Position numbers and translations under genes: made by a program. From positions 1 through 64,000 of the forward strand of contig NZ_CAMFHB010000014.1 in NCBI RefSeq assembly GCF_945952055.1: 64,000 bases of DNA, given 5' to 3'. The notes under the pieces were generated by a model, which was given only the letters and a program-made list of their open reading frames with translations, searched no databases and was not told where the DNA came from. Every line of letters starts with the position of its first letter. Position 1 is the first letter of the stretch. Shown here one piece after another: positions 35,393 through 44,460 of the stretch. This stretch comes from an uncultured Alsobacter sp. (lineage in GTDB: Bacteria; Pseudomonadota; Alphaproteobacteria; Rhizobiales; Beijerinckiaceae).

Positions 35393-36244
35393 ATGGCGAA
35401 GTCCTCCAAGGCATCCGACCGGCAGGGCGCGGCGGCGACGTGGCTCCTGGTCGCGCCGGCGCTCGCCATCGTGGCCGGGCTCCTCGTCGCGCCCGTCGCC
35501 AACACGGCGACGATGCCGCTCACGTCGGGCCGCGCCGTCGCCCTGTACCAGCGCTTCTTCACCGGCGCCTTCAACCAGGCCGTCACGCTGCGCACGCTGG
35601 AGATCGCGGCCGTGACGACCGTGGTGTCGCTCGTGCTGGGGTTCGTGGCCGCCTACGTGGTGGCGCGGGCTCCCCAGAAGGCGCGCAGCATCCTGATCGT
35701 CGCGGCGGTGTTCCCGCTGCTCACCGGCACCGTCGTGCGCTCCTTCGCCTTCATGGTGATCCTGGGGCGCAACGGGCTCGCCAACGACTTCCTCCAGAAG
35801 GTCGGCCTGGCGTCGGCGCCCCTGCAGATGCTCTACACCGAGTTCGCGGTCATCGTCGGGCTCGTGTACCTGTTCACGCCGCTGATGATCGTCTCGCTCG
35901 TCGGCGTGCTGGAGAACATCGATCCCGACCTGTCCCGGGCCGCGGCCTCGCTGGGCGCGACACCCGGCGCGGTGTTCCGCCAGGTGATCCTGCCGCTTGC
36001 TGTCCCGGGCCTGATCGTCGGCTCGGTCCTGGTGTTCACGGGCTCGTTCACCGCCTTCGCGACGCCCCAGCTCCTCGGCGGCGAGCAGCAGACGGTGCTG
36101 GCGACGCTGCTCTACCAGAAGGCCATGGTGTCCTTCGACTGGATGGGGGCGGCCACCATCGCCACCGTCATGGTGGTGATCACCCTCCTGGTCGTCGTCG
36201 CCATGACCATGCTGGCGCGCCGCCTCAACCCGGCGACGGGGTGA
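35393..36244 (+). CDS. ABC importer permease 1 (PotB/PotH-like)
   Basis: A 283-residue inner-membrane permease with about six membrane segments. The cytoplasmic EAA loop that docks the ATPase is AAASLGATPGAVFRQVILPLA, in the second half. The first segment begins at ATWLLVAPALAIVAGLLVAP. It should pair with the next permease to form the translocation channel of the polyamine-type importer. The stop is followed after 4 bp by the next start. Confidence 0.93.
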   Translation: MAKSSKASDRQGAAATWLLVAPALAIVAGLLVAPVANTATMPLTSGRAVALYQRFFTGAFNQAVTLRTLEIAAVTTVVSLVLGFVAAYVVARAPQKARSILIVAAVFPLLTGTVVRSFAFMVILGRNGLANDFLQKVGLASAPLQMLYTEFAVIVGLVYLFTPLMIVSLVGVLENIDPDLSRAAASLGATPGAVFRQVILPLAVPGLIVGSVLVFTGSFTAFATPQLLGGEQQTVLATLLYQKAMVSFDWMGAATIATVMVVITLLVVVAMTMLARRLNPATG

Positions 36245-36248
36245 GCCG

Positions 36249-37034
36249 ATGAACCGCACGCATCCCGCGCTCATCGCCGGCGCGGCCGTCGTCTACCTGT
36301 TCCTCCTCGGCCCCCTGGTCGTGGTGGTCGGATCCTCGTTCAGCACGACGACGTTCTTGACCTTTCCGCCGCAGGGCCTGTCGCTGCGCTGGTACGAGAA
36401 CGCGCTGGCCAACGGCGCCTTCCGCGCCTCCTTCGTCACGAGCATGCAGGTGGCCGTCGGCGGCACCTTCCTCGCCCTGCTGGTCGGCATCCCCGCCGCC
36501 TATGCCATGGCCCGGCGGCGCCAGGCCCTGCCGGGCTTCCTCGGCCTGTTCTTCGTTCTGCCGATCCTGATCCCCGAGATCGTGACGGGCTTCTCGCTCC
36601 TGCGTCTCGCCGCCGTCCAGGTCGGGATCCCGGTCCTGCCGGCGCTCATCCTCGGCCACGCGCTGCTCGTGCTGCCCTACTGCGTGCGCGTGGTGGGGGC
36701 GAGCCTGGCGACCTTCGACTTCAGCGCCGAGGAAGCCGCCATCAGCCTCGGCTGTCCGCCGCTGAAGACGTTCTTCACGGTCGTGCTGCCGAACATCCGC
36801 TCGGGCATCATCGCGGCCTTCGTGCTGGCCTTCATCACGTCCCTCAACGACGTGTCGATTTCCGTCTTCCTGACGGGGCCGGGTATCAGCACGCTGCCGA
36901 TCCAGATCCTCACTTACGTCGAGCAGTTCTTCGACCCCACGGTCGCCGCCGTTTCGGTGCTGCTCATGGTGCTCACGGTCGCGGTGATGGCGATCGTCGA
37001 GCGGACCCTCGGACTGACGAGTTTCACCAAGTGA
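36249..37034 (+). CDS. ABC importer permease 2 (PotC/PotI-like)
   Basis: A 261-residue inner-membrane permease with about six membrane segments. The EAA docking loop is EEAAISLGCPPLKTFFTVVLPNI. The N-terminal part, ALIAGAAVVYLFLLGPLVVVV, is the first segment. It pairs with the preceding permease. Its stop overlaps the ATPase start by 4 bp (GTGA), so the two are translationally coupled. Confidence 0.93.
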   Translation: MNRTHPALIAGAAVVYLFLLGPLVVVVGSSFSTTTFLTFPPQGLSLRWYENALANGAFRASFVTSMQVAVGGTFLALLVGIPAAYAMARRRQALPGFLGLFFVLPILIPEIVTGFSLLRLAAVQVGIPVLPALILGHALLVLPYCVRVVGASLATFDFSAEEAAISLGCPPLKTFFTVVLPNIRSGIIAAFVLAFITSLNDVSISVFLTGPGISTLPIQILTYVEQFFDPTVAAVSVLLMVLTVAVMAIVERTLGLTSFTK

Positions 37035-38089
37035 CCCAACCTCTCTCCCTCCACGGCGTCGGCGCGCGCTACGGCACCACGCGGGTGCTGGAGAACCTGT
37101 CGCTCTCGGTGGGTGCCGGCGAGCTCGTGTCGCTGCTCGGCGCCAGCGGCTGCGGCAAGACGACGACGCTGCGGCTCGTCGCCGGCTTCCTGGCCCCCAG
37201 CGAAGGCACCATCCGCCTGGGCGACCGGGATCTCACGACGCTGCCCCCCCACAAGCGGGACATCGGGCTCGTCTTCCAGAACTACGCGCTCTTCCCGCAC
37301 CTCAGCGTCGCCGACAACGTCGCCTTCGGGCTCAAGCAGCGCGGCATCGCTCCCGCCGACCGGGCCCGTCAGGCCGCCGCCATGCTCGAGCGCGTCGGCC
37401 TTTCCGCCCTCGCCGACCGCCTGCCCGCGGCCCTGTCCGGTGGCCAGAAGCAGCGCGTGGCCCTCGCCCGCGCGCTGGTCATCCGCCCGCCGCTCCTCAT
37501 GTTCGACGAACCGCTCTCCAACCTCGACGCCAAGCTGCGCATCGACATGCGGGTCGAGATCCGGGAGCTGCAGCGGGCCAACGGGACGACCGCGGTCTAC
37601 GTTACGCACGACCAGGAGGAAGCCTTCTCCATCTCCGACCGGGTGGCGATCATGGACGCCGGCCGCATCGTCCAGCTCGACACGCCCGAGGTCCTGTACC
37701 GCAGGCCGGCGACGGCCTTCGTGGCCCGGTTCGTGGGGTTCGAGAACCTCCTGCCGATGACCGTCTCCTCCCGGCAGGACGGCGCTGTCATGGCGGAGGG
37801 CGCGGGGGGCGTGTCGCTGACGCTCGACGAGCGGGACTTCGGCCCGATCCCGGACCGCTTCGTCCTCGCGACCCGTCCGGAGGGGCTCGTCGTGGGGCCG
37901 CCCGGCCGCGGGATCCCGGCCCGCCTGGGATTGCGCACCTATCTCGGCCGCGCCTATGCCTATCGTTGCGAAACCCCCGCCGGCGCCCTCGTCGCCCACG
38001 GCGCGCTCGACGCGCCGCAGGAGCCGGGCGCCGCGGCCGGGCTTGCCGTCGTCCCGTCATTGTCGGCCATTCTGCCGGCCGCGGCCTGA
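37031..38089 (+). CDS. ABC importer ATPase (PotA-like)
   Basis: A 352-residue ATPase with a C-terminal TOBE domain. Walker A is GASGCGKTTTL, the signature LSGGQKQRVALARAL, Walker B LLMFDEPLSNLD and the H-loop THDQEEAF. The C-terminal part (about residues 240-350) is the regulatory TOBE fold, here rather short and divergent. It energises the two permeases. A GTG start overlaps the permease stop by 4 bp. Confidence 0.94.
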   Translation: MTQPLSLHGVGARYGTTRVLENLSLSVGAGELVSLLGASGCGKTTTLRLVAGFLAPSEGTIRLGDRDLTTLPPHKRDIGLVFQNYALFPHLSVADNVAFGLKQRGIAPADRARQAAAMLERVGLSALADRLPAALSGGQKQRVALARALVIRPPLLMFDEPLSNLDAKLRIDMRVEIRELQRANGTTAVYVTHDQEEAFSISDRVAIMDAGRIVQLDTPEVLYRRPATAFVARFVGFENLLPMTVSSRQDGAVMAEGAGGVSLTLDERDFGPIPDRFVLATRPEGLVVGPPGRGIPARLGLRTYLGRAYAYRCETPAGALVAHGALDAPQEPGAAAGLAVVPSLSAILPAAA

Positions 38090-38148
38090 ACGACACCGAT
38101 CGACCAGGCACCCCAGCCGGTGCCATCACTGCCTCGAGGAGACCCACC

Positions 38149-39546
38149 ATGACCGATGCCAAGCTCGACGCCGTCCTCGCCCGCATCGACGCCGATCTCG
38201 ACGCGAGCCTCGAGCGGCTCTTCGCGCTCGTGCGGATCCCGAGCATTTCGACCGATCCCGCCTATGCCGCCGACTGCCGACGGACGGCGGAGTGGCTGGC
38301 CGCGGACCTGAAGAGCATCGGCTTCGACGCGTCGCCGCGGCCCACCACAGGCCATCCGATGGTCGTCGGCCACGACCGCTCCGGTCCGGACGGCCCCCAT
38401 GTGCTGTTTTACGGCCACTACGACGTGCAGCCGGTCGATCCGGTCGAGCTGTGGAAGACGCCGCCGTTCGAGCCCACCCTCGTGCCCCAGCCCAATGGCG
38501 ACACCTGGATCGTCGGCCGCGGCGCCTCCGACGACAAGGGCGCGCTGATGACCTTCGTCGAGGCCTGCCGGGCCTGGAAGGCCGTGACGGGGTCGCTGCC
38601 GGTGAAGGTCTCGATCCTGTTCGAGGGCGAGGAAGAGTCGGGCAGCGCCAGCCTGAAGCCCTTCATGGAAGCCCACAAGGACGAGCTCAAGGCCGACATC
38701 GCGCTCGTGTGCGACACCGACATGTGGGACGAGAAGACCCCCGCCATCACGACCATGCTGCGCGGCCTGGTCGGCGAGGAGATCTTCATCACCTGCGCCG
38801 ACCGCGACCTGCATTCCGGGATGTTCGGCAACGCCGCCCGCAACCCCATCCACCTGCTGACCGAGATCCTCGCTTCCCTGCGCGACGCCGACGGCCGGAT
38901 CACCCTGCCGGGCTTCTACGACGGCGTGAAGGAACTGCCCGCCTCCGTGAAGGCGCAGTGGGAGCGGCTGCCTTTCGACCAGGAGGGCTATCTGCGCAAT
39001 GTCGGGCTCTCGATCCCGGCCGGTGAGAAGGGTCGCAGCGTCCAGGAGCAGATCTGGTCGCGCCCGACCTGCGAGGTGAACGGCATCGTCGGCGGCTACA
39101 CCGGCGAGGGCTTCAAGACGGTCATCCCGGCCAAGGCCTCCGCCAAGGTCTCGTTCCGTCTGGTGGAGGGCCAGGATCCCGCGGCCATCCGGGCGGCCTT
39201 CCGGGCCCATGTGCGCGCCCGCATCCCGGCCGACTGCTCCGTCGAGTTCCGCGAGCACGGCGGCAGCCCCGCGCTCGTGCTGCCGGCGGACAGCTCAATG
39301 CTGCAGGCGTCGCTCAAGGCCCTGGCCGAGGAATGGGGTGGGGAAGCCGCGGTCGCGGCGACGGGGGGATCCATCCCCGTCGTCGGCGACTTCAAGCGCA
39401 TGCTGGGCATGGATGCGCTGATGGTCGGGTTCGCACGGTTCGACAATCGCATCCACTCGCCCAACGAAAAGTACGATCTGTCGAGCTTCCACCACGGGAC
39501 GCGGTCGTGGGCGCGGATCCTTCACGCCCTGGCTGCAAAGGCTTAA
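38149..39546 (+). CDS. M20-family metallopeptidase/amidohydrolase
   Basis: A 465-residue di-zinc hydrolase of the M20 family, dipeptidase-like. Zinc ligands are visible in FYGHYDVQPVD (His, Asp), GASDDKGALM (bridging Asp) and FEGEEESGS (catalytic Glu and ligand Glu), with the last ligand in RIHSPNEKYD. A dimerisation lid lies near residues 210-330. It probably trims small peptides or N-acyl amino acids. It lies 59 bp after the ATPase gene in the same direction, so it may act on the imported substrate. GAGGAG lies 8 bp before the ATG. Confidence 0.9.
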   Translation: MTDAKLDAVLARIDADLDASLERLFALVRIPSISTDPAYAADCRRTAEWLAADLKSIGFDASPRPTTGHPMVVGHDRSGPDGPHVLFYGHYDVQPVDPVELWKTPPFEPTLVPQPNGDTWIVGRGASDDKGALMTFVEACRAWKAVTGSLPVKVSILFEGEEESGSASLKPFMEAHKDELKADIALVCDTDMWDEKTPAITTMLRGLVGEEIFITCADRDLHSGMFGNAARNPIHLLTEILASLRDADGRITLPGFYDGVKELPASVKAQWERLPFDQEGYLRNVGLSIPAGEKGRSVQEQIWSRPTCEVNGIVGGYTGEGFKTVIPAKASAKVSFRLVEGQDPAAIRAAFRAHVRARIPADCSVEFREHGGSPALVLPADSSMLQASLKALAEEWGGEAAVAATGGSIPVVGDFKRMLGMDALMVGFARFDNRIHSPNEKYDLSSFHHGTRSWARILHALAAKA

Positions 39547-39583
39547 ATCCGTTTAACCCGATTTTGCCTTTCATAAAAATCCT

Positions 39584-39602
39584 ATGCCCATTTACTGGGC
39601 AT
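39584..39602 (+). other. Small hairpin between peptidase and chemoreceptor genes
   Basis: ATGCCCA and TGGGCAT form a 7-bp stem around TTTAC, in an AT-rich 138-bp gap. No U-tract follows, so it may be a leader structure or a weak terminator. The promoter of the chemoreceptor gene probably lies here. Confidence 0.35.
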
Positions 39603-39684
39603 TCATAGCCCATAGCTTAAGCCAGAGCTGGAACTACGCGGGTCCGGTTGACCGGATCCGCCGGGGGAAGCGGGGGCGCAGAGC

Positions 39685-42198
39685 ATGGCGTGGGTATCGA
39701 AGGTCAAGGTCACCGTCGGGCAGAAGATCATCGTCATTCTGACGTGCCTGGCGGTCCCGCTCATCTACGTGACCTGGCTCTACGTGGCCAATACCCAGCG
39801 CTCCATCGACTTCGTCAGCAAGGAAATCGAAGGCGCCCGCTACATCGAGAAGCTCTGGCCCCTGGCCTCGGCGAACGGCACGGATCCGGCCGACGCGGCG
39901 CGCCGCCTGCGTGACGCGGATGCGGGTCTGGGCGCACGCTTCGCCGCCCGCGAGGCCATCAAAAAGCTGATGAGCCTGGCGACCAAGCCCGGCGCTTCCG
40001 CGGACGAAACGGTGGAGGCCGCCAAGACCGCGATCGCCAAGGTCGCCGACGGCTCCAACCTGACGCTCGATCCCGACATCGACACCTATTACCTCATGGA
40101 TGCCGTGACGAACCGGCTCGCCGACGTCACCGAGCACTTCGCCGACATCGGCCAGCTTCTCAAGACCTGGCCCGCCGGCAGCAAGTCCGTCGGCCTGAAG
40201 CTCTACGGCGACGTGAACGGCAACCTCGTCCACATCGACGACGCCCGGTCCGGCGTTGCCAACGCGATCGAGCAGGCGCTGGCCGCCTCCGACGAGACCA
40301 CCCGCAAGGCCCTGTCCGGCCCGCTGGCCAAGTTCAAGAAGAGCGCCGACGACATGGTGCTGCGCGTTGGGGACCTCCTGGAGAAGGCCGCTGCCGGCTC
40401 GGTCGAGAAGAGCGAAGCCGCCCAGGCGGCGCTGAGCGTGCTCCGCCAGGATTCCGATGCCCTCGCCGTGCTCACCAATGGACAGTTGCAGCGCCTGCTG
40501 ATGGCCCGTGAGGGCCGCCTGACCGGCGAGCGCAACATGAACCTGGCGATCACGGCCGTCGCGCTGCTCATCGCGACGATCCTGCTCTTCATGGTCACCG
40601 GCTCGATCCGTCGCCCGCTCAACGGCGTGCTCGGCGCGATCGCCAACTTCGAGAAGGGCGACTACGTCACCACCATCCCGCACACCGCGCTCAACAACGA
40701 GTTCGGCGACATCGCCCGCGCGCTGAAGCGGCTGCAGGGCATGGCCGGCGAGAACGCCCTCACCACCGCGGGGCTCAACGGCTCCGGCGCGATGCTCATG
40801 ATCACGGACGTCAACGAGCACATCAGCTTCATGAGCAACGCGCTCGTCGACCTGTTCATGGAGCTCGAGCCGCATTTCCGGGCCGCCAAGGAGGACTTCT
40901 CCATCACCGGCATGTACGGCGAGCACATCGACTACTACCGCAAGAACGATGCGCTTCACCGCGAGCTGATCTCCGACGATGGGCGCCGGCGCCGCGTCCG
41001 CTACGAAGTCGGCGGCCACATCATCGACGTGGACATGGCCTCGGTGTTCGACGACACCGGCACGAAGGTCGGCCACGCGCTGATCTGGACCGACATCACC
41101 CAGGAGCTGTCGGCCGAGAAGGAGATCGCCACCATCGTGCAGGCCACGGCCAAGGGCGACTTCACGCGCCGCGTCGACATGGCCGGCAAGAAGAGCACGG
41201 CGCGCGAGATCGCGCAGGGCCTGAACGCGGTCGCCGATCTCGTCGAAAACGCGACCGACGACTTCGCCAAGTCGCTCGCCGCCGTGGCAGCCGGCGACCT
41301 GACCAAGCCGGTGCAGGGCAGCTACGAGGGCGTGTTCGGCGACCTCAAGGCCTCGATCAACGAAACGATCACGCGCCTGTCCTCGACCATCGCCACCATC
41401 CAGGAGACCGCGACGACAGTCGGCCACGCGGCCCACGAGATCCGCGCCGGTGCCAGCGACCTGGCCTCGCGGGCCGAGGAGCAGGCGACGAGCCTGGAGG
41501 AGAATGCCGCGACGACGGAGCAGCTCGCCGCCTCGGTCAAGAACAGCGCCCAGTCGGCGCGCCAGGCCGCCGCGCTCGCGACCCAGGCGCAGCAGAACGC
41601 GACGGAGGGCGGTCGCGTGGTCAGCGACGCCGTTGCCGCGATCAGCCGGATCGAGGACGCATCGCGCCGCATCGCCGACATCACCACCGTGATCGACGAC
41701 ATCGCGTTCCAGACCAACCTCCTCGCCCTCAACGCCGCGGTGGAAGCCGCCCGGGCCGGCGAGGCGGGCAAGGGCTTTGCCGTCGTCGCGTCCGAAGTGC
41801 GCACCCTGGCCCAGCGCTCGTCGGAGGCCGCCAAGGACATCACGGCACTGATCAGCGCGTCCGTCTCGGAGGTCGCCTCCGGCGTGAAGCTGGTGCGGGC
41901 GACGGGCGAGTCGCTGGAGCGCATCGTCAGGGCCTCGCACGACGTGGCCGAGACGATCGCGGAGATCTCCTCGGCGACGAACGAGCAGGCCACGGGCATC
42001 GACGAGATCAGCCAGGCCGTGTCGCAGCTGGACGGCACCACCCAGCAGAACGCGGCGCTGGCCGAGGAAAGCGCCGCCTCGGCGGCCGCCCTCAGCGAAC
42101 AGATCCGCGGCCTGGAGCAGCTCGTCTCCGAGTTCGTCCTCGACCGCGACCAGAGATCGGCGGTCCGCCGCCCGGCCATGGGGCGTCGCGCGGCCTGA
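39685..42198 (+). CDS. Methyl-accepting chemotaxis protein with PAS domain
   Basis: An 837-residue chemoreceptor. TM1 is near residues 13-31 ([20 protein letters not shown]), TM2 near 285-308 ([18 protein letters not shown]), with a helical periplasmic sensor between. HAMP follows, then a PAS-like module (about residues 370-470, [20 protein letters not shown]), another HAMP-like stretch and the signalling domain with the tip hairpin [20 protein letters not shown]. The C-terminus (RPAMGRRAA) lacks the CheR-binding pentapeptide. Ligands are unknown. No che operon is present nearby. Confidence 0.93.
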   Translation: MAWVSKVKVTVGQKIIVILTCLAVPLIYVTWLYVANTQRSIDFVSKEIEGARYIEKLWPLASANGTDPADAARRLRDADAGLGARFAAREAIKKLMSLATKPGASADETVEAAKTAIAKVADGSNLTLDPDIDTYYLMDAVTNRLADVTEHFADIGQLLKTWPAGSKSVGLKLYGDVNGNLVHIDDARSGVANAIEQALAASDETTRKALSGPLAKFKKSADDMVLRVGDLLEKAAAGSVEKSEAAQAALSVLRQDSDALAVLTNGQLQRLLMAREGRLTGERNMNLAITAVALLIATILLFMVTGSIRRPLNGVLGAIANFEKGDYVTTIPHTALNNEFGDIARALKRLQGMAGENALTTAGLNGSGAMLMITDVNEHISFMSNALVDLFMELEPHFRAAKEDFSITGMYGEHIDYYRKNDALHRELISDDGRRRRVRYEVGGHIIDVDMASVFDDTGTKVGHALIWTDITQELSAEKEIATIVQATAKGDFTRRVDMAGKKSTAREIAQGLNAVADLVENATDDFAKSLAAVAAGDLTKPVQGSYEGVFGDLKASINETITRLSSTIATIQETATTVGHAAHEIRAGASDLASRAEEQATSLEENAATTEQLAASVKNSAQSARQAAALATQAQQNATEGGRVVSDAVAAISRIEDASRRIADITTVIDDIAFQTNLLALNAAVEAARAGEAGKGFAVVASEVRTLAQRSSEAAKDITALISASVSEVASGVKLVRATGESLERIVRASHDVAETIAEISSATNEQATGIDEISQAVSQLDGTTQQNAALAEESAASAAALSEQIRGLEQLVSEFVLDRDQRSAVRRPAMGRRAA

Positions 42199-42313
42199 TC
42201 GCCTGTCGTCGGCCCGCATGGACAATGTGGGCACGAATTCCCATATCCATGGTCCGCCTTGACGGCGCGGGCCGGCCACGGAAGGGTGGCCGGCAGCATG
42301 GAAGGACAGGACG

Positions 42314-42529
42314 ATGACCGACAGCAGGGCCGAGACCGTTTTCGACGTGCCGGACATGAGCTGCCAGCACTGCGTGGCGACGATCAGCAAGGCGCTGGCC
42401 GCCGAGATGCCGGGCGTTCCGGTCGCGATCGACCTCGCCAAGCATGAAGTCCGGGTCAGCGGCGACGCGGCCCGCGCCGAGCATGTGATCCGCGACGCCG
42501 GTTACGAACCCTCGCGCCGGGGCGCCTGA
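42314..42529 (+). CDS. HMA-domain metal-binding protein (CopZ-like)
   Basis: A 71-residue ferredoxin-like protein with the heavy-metal motif MSCQHC near residues 16-21. Such proteins carry Cu(I) or other soft metals to P-type ATPases or regulators. No copper ATPase is nearby. The stop is 18 bp before the Rrf2-type regulator gene, so they are probably co-transcribed. The name copZ is not used because the partner is not visible. Confidence 0.88.
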   Translation: MTDSRAETVFDVPDMSCQHCVATISKALAAEMPGVPVAIDLAKHEVRVSGDAARAEHVIRDAGYEPSRRGA

Positions 42530-42547
42530 ACACGAAGCAGGCCCGCG

Positions 42548-42997
42548 ATGCTGACCATGAAGGGCAAGTACGGCCTCAAGGCGATGGTTCACCTCGCCGG
42601 GGCCGAGCCGGGACGCCCTGTCCTGGTCAACGACATCGCCGAGCGGAACGCCATTCCGCGCAAGTTCCTCGACGCCATCCTCGCCGACCTGCGCAATGCC
42701 GGGTTCGTGCAGAGCAAGAAGGGCAAGGGCGGCGGGTTCACGCTGGCCCACCCGCCCGCGCAGATCCGGATCGGCCACGTCATCCGCGTGCTCGACGGGC
42801 CCCTCGCTCCCCTGCCCTGCGCCAGCAAGACCGCCTATCGGCGGTGCCAGGATTGCACGGACGAGCGCCAATGCGCCGTCCGGCTCATGATGATCGAGGT
42901 GCGCAACGCCATCTCTACCGTCCTGGACGGCCGGACACTGGCCGAAATGCGCGCCATGGCCGATCTCGACGAGATGGCCGCCATGTACCACATCTGA
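42548..42997 (+). CDS. Rrf2-family Fe-S transcription regulator
   Basis: A 149-residue regulator. The Rrf2 winged helix (MKGKYGLKAMVHLAG, ERNAIPRKFLDAILADLRNAG, SKKGKGGGFTLA) is intact. Cluster ligands are probably among the four cysteines in PCASKTAYRRCQDCTDERQC; the spacing C-x8-C-x2-C-x5-C differs from IscR (C-x5-C-x5-C). It may sense iron-sulfur or redox status, but the target is unknown. An alternative start at 42557 would shorten it by three residues. It follows the CopZ-like gene. Confidence 0.88.
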   Translation: MLTMKGKYGLKAMVHLAGAEPGRPVLVNDIAERNAIPRKFLDAILADLRNAGFVQSKKGKGGGFTLAHPPAQIRIGHVIRVLDGPLAPLPCASKTAYRRCQDCTDERQCAVRLMMIEVRNAISTVLDGRTLAEMRAMADLDEMAAMYHI

Positions 42998-43015
42998 CGG
43001 GGATCGCCGGGGTGC

Positions 43016-43044
43016 TTGACCCCCCGGGCCTGCGGACACTAGCC
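43016..43044 (+). promoter_or_regulatory. Possible promoter of the LivK-type binding protein gene
   Basis: The hexamer TTGACC preceded by C (CTTGAC is the alphaproteobacterial -35 form), a 17-bp spacer and CTAGCC. It lies about 56 bp before the start codon. A perfect 7-bp hairpin (CGTGCGC-AAG-GCGCACG, 43064-43080) follows in the leader, just before the GGGAGG ribosome site. Confidence 0.4.
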
Positions 43045-43099
43045 TGTTCGAATAAGCAACAATCGTGCGCAAGGCGCACGGTGCCTTGGGAGGGTTTTG

Positions 43100-44272
43100 A
43101 TGTTCCGCTCACTCGTACCGGCTCTCGCCGGATTGGCAGCGCTGGGTCTGGCAGGCGCCGCGTCCGCTCAGGACGTCAAGATCGGCCTCATTCTTCCGAT
43201 GACCGGCCCCTCCAGCACGACGGGCATCCAGCAGCAGGCGGCCGCCAAGCTCTTCATGCAGCTCAACGGCAGCACCGTCGCGGGCAAGAAGGTCGAGCTC
43301 ATCGTCAAGGACGACACGGGCAACGCCGACATCACCAAGCGGCTGGCCCAGGAGCTCGTCGTCAACGACAAGGTCAACGTGCTGATGGGCTTCGGGCTCA
43401 CGCCGCTGGCCTTGGCGGTCGCCCCGATCGCCACCCAGGCCAAGGTCCCGCAGGTGGTGACCGCGGCCGCCACGGCGATCATCACGGAGCAGTCGCCCTA
43501 CATCGCGAGGACCAGCTTCACGCTGCCGCAGGCAACGGTCCCGATGGCCGAGTGGGCCTTCAAGAACGGCATCAAGTCCGTCGTGACGCTCGTGACCGAC
43601 TACGGTCCCGGCATCGACGCCGAGAAGGCCTTCGCCGAGCGCTTCGCCAAGGACGGCGGCAAGGTGATCGAGAGCCTTCGCACGCCGCTTCGCGCGCCCG
43701 ACTTCGCGCCATTCCTCCAGCGCGTGAAGGATGCCAAGCCCGACGCCGTCTTCGTGTTCGTGCCGTCGGGCTTCGGCGCCACCTTCATGAAGCAGTTCGC
43801 CGAGCGCGAGCTCGACAAGGCCGGCATCAAGCTGATCGCCACCGGCGACGTGACGGACGACGACCAGCTCAACGCCATGGGCGACGCGGCGCTGGGCGTC
43901 ATCAACACGCACCACTATTCCGCCGCGCACAACTCGCCGGAGAACAAGGCCTTCGTCGATGCCTTCAAGAAGGCCAACAACGGCATGCGGCCGAACTTCA
44001 TGGCGGTGGGGGCCTATGACGGCATGCAGCTCGTCTACAAGGCGCTCGAGAAGACGAAGGGCAACGCCGACGGCACCGCCCTCATCGACGCCATGAAGGG
44101 CCTCAGCTGGACGAGCGTGCGCGGCCCGGTGACCATCGACCCGCAGACGCGCGACATCATCCAGGACATCTACATCCGCAAGGTCGAGAAGGTCGACGGC
44201 GAGCTCTACAATGTCGAGTTCGCCAAGATCGAGCAGGTCAAGGATCCGGTGAAGGCCGCAAAGGCGCCTTGA
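43100..44272 (+). CDS. Branched-chain amino acid/LivK-type solute-binding protein
   Basis: A 390-residue periplasmic binding protein of the type I (Leu/Ile/Val) fold. The signal peptide is MFRSLVPALAGLAALGLAGAASAQ. The mature N-terminus DVKIGLILPMTGPSSTTG and KKVELIVKDDTGNAD match the class. No livHMGF genes are near, so it is an orphan that borrows permeases from elsewhere. Such proteins bind amino acids, amides, ureas or aromatic acids. ATG at 43100 is preceded by GGGAGG at good distance. A hairpin precedes the ribosome site. Confidence 0.9.
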   Translation: MFRSLVPALAGLAALGLAGAASAQDVKIGLILPMTGPSSTTGIQQQAAAKLFMQLNGSTVAGKKVELIVKDDTGNADITKRLAQELVVNDKVNVLMGFGLTPLALAVAPIATQAKVPQVVTAAATAIITEQSPYIARTSFTLPQATVPMAEWAFKNGIKSVVTLVTDYGPGIDAEKAFAERFAKDGGKVIESLRTPLRAPDFAPFLQRVKDAKPDAVFVFVPSGFGATFMKQFAERELDKAGIKLIATGDVTDDDQLNAMGDAALGVINTHHYSAAHNSPENKAFVDAFKKANNGMRPNFMAVGAYDGMQLVYKALEKTKGNADGTALIDAMKGLSWTSVRGPVTIDPQTRDIIQDIYIRKVEKVDGELYNVEFAKIEQVKDPVKAAKAP

Positions 44273-44342
44273 TACGGCATACCGGGGCAAAGGCGTGGCC
44301 TACACTGCCCTTTGCCCGAGTTCAACTTGCACATCCCTCTCC

Positions 44343-44432
44343 GCATCATGGCCGGGCTTGGCCCGGCCACCCACGACTTTCGCGTGGCCCAGGCAAAGTC
44401 GTGGATGCCCGGGCCAAGCCCGGGCAGGACGG
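44343..44432. repeat. Palindromic intergenic element, family B, copy 3
   Basis: The left arm is GGCCGGGCTTGGCCCGGCC then ACCCACGACTTT; the right arm is AAAGTCGTGGATGC then CCGGGCCAAGCCCGGGC, AGGACGG. It lies between the convergent LivK-type and adenine deaminase genes, where it could act as a two-way terminator. Confidence 0.85.
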
Positions 44433-44460
44433 CCGAGAGGTTCGAGTCGTGGATTGAAGC

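Noticed and set aside
44433-44460. GGTTCGAGTCG resembling a tRNA T-loop
   Set aside because: No cloverleaf can be drawn around it; it lies at the edge of a family B palindrome.
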